Positions 6,397-6,406 of a DNA stretch of 6,406 nt are shown one piece after another. A program made the translations under genes and the position numbers. The notes under the pieces are model-generated. The model saw only the letters and a list, made by a program, of their open reading frames with translations. It searched no databases and was not told the DNA's origin. The DNA comes from Candidatus Aminicenantota bacterium. GTDB lineage: Bacteria; Acidobacteriota; Aminicenantia; UBA2199. Within the stretch, counting starts at the first letter, position 1, and every line of letters starts with the position of its first letter. The DNA lies in the NCBI GenBank assembly GCA_030639705.1, contig DAOWKX010000056.1, forward strand, positions 1 through 6,406, read 5' to 3'.

Positions 6397-6406
6397 TCCC
6401 AAAACA

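Noticed and set aside
6381..6400. A-tract/T-tract palindrome as a rho-independent terminator
   Set aside because: The stem is only A-T pairs with no loop or G/C core, and it sits directly upstream of a promoter.
1..6406. Mobile element, CRISPR array, tRNA/rRNA gene or defence system
   Set aside because: No terminal repeats, spaced repeat arrays, RNA-gene-like sequences or accessory genes are visible; the window is fully explained by dcw genes and their leader.

Overview
The window is one uninterrupted stretch of a bacterial division and cell wall (dcw) cluster, all on the minus strand. It reads from right to left as mraZ, rsmH (mraW), ftsL, ftsI (pbpB), murE, murF and the first 29 codons of a gene that looks like murD. 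Apart from about 85 bases at the right edge, essentially every base is coding. All recognisable plus-strand ORFs are shadows of these genes.

Organism: the base composition is AT-rich by eye. MurE carries the DNPR signature of meso-diaminopimelate-adding enzymes, and FtsI has no C-terminal PASTA repeats. Both fit a Gram-negative-type bacterium with ordinary mDAP peptidoglycan. Several proteins depart from textbook motif wording (RsmH, MurE, MurF), which suggests a lineage distant from the model proteobacteria, probably an uncultured phylum. MraZ wording recalls Acidobacteriota/Aminicenantes-like sequences, but that is only an impression.

Layout: the right edge (6321-6406) holds a probable promoter (TTGCTT, 17 bp, TATATT). 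It is followed at once by three TGGGA boxes at exact 10-bp period, the arrangement known for MraZ operators. The last box runs into the preferred mraZ start codon. The genes then follow with every junction overlapping: 32 nt (mraZ/rsmH), ATGA 4 nt (rsmH/ftsL, ftsL/ftsI, ftsI/murE), and 8 nt (murE/murF, murF/murD). One polycistronic, translationally coupled transcript under MraZ control is the simplest reading.

How the genes work together: MraZ is the cluster regulator. RsmH methylates 16S rRNA. FtsL is a divisome scaffold protein and FtsI is the septal transpeptidase. MurE, MurF and MurD are cytoplasmic ligases that build the UDP-MurNAc-pentapeptide. The main departure from the usual gene order is that mraY is absent from between murF and murD. 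I see no new biological system here; the points of interest are the compact MraZ operator/start region, the missing mraY, and some motif variants.
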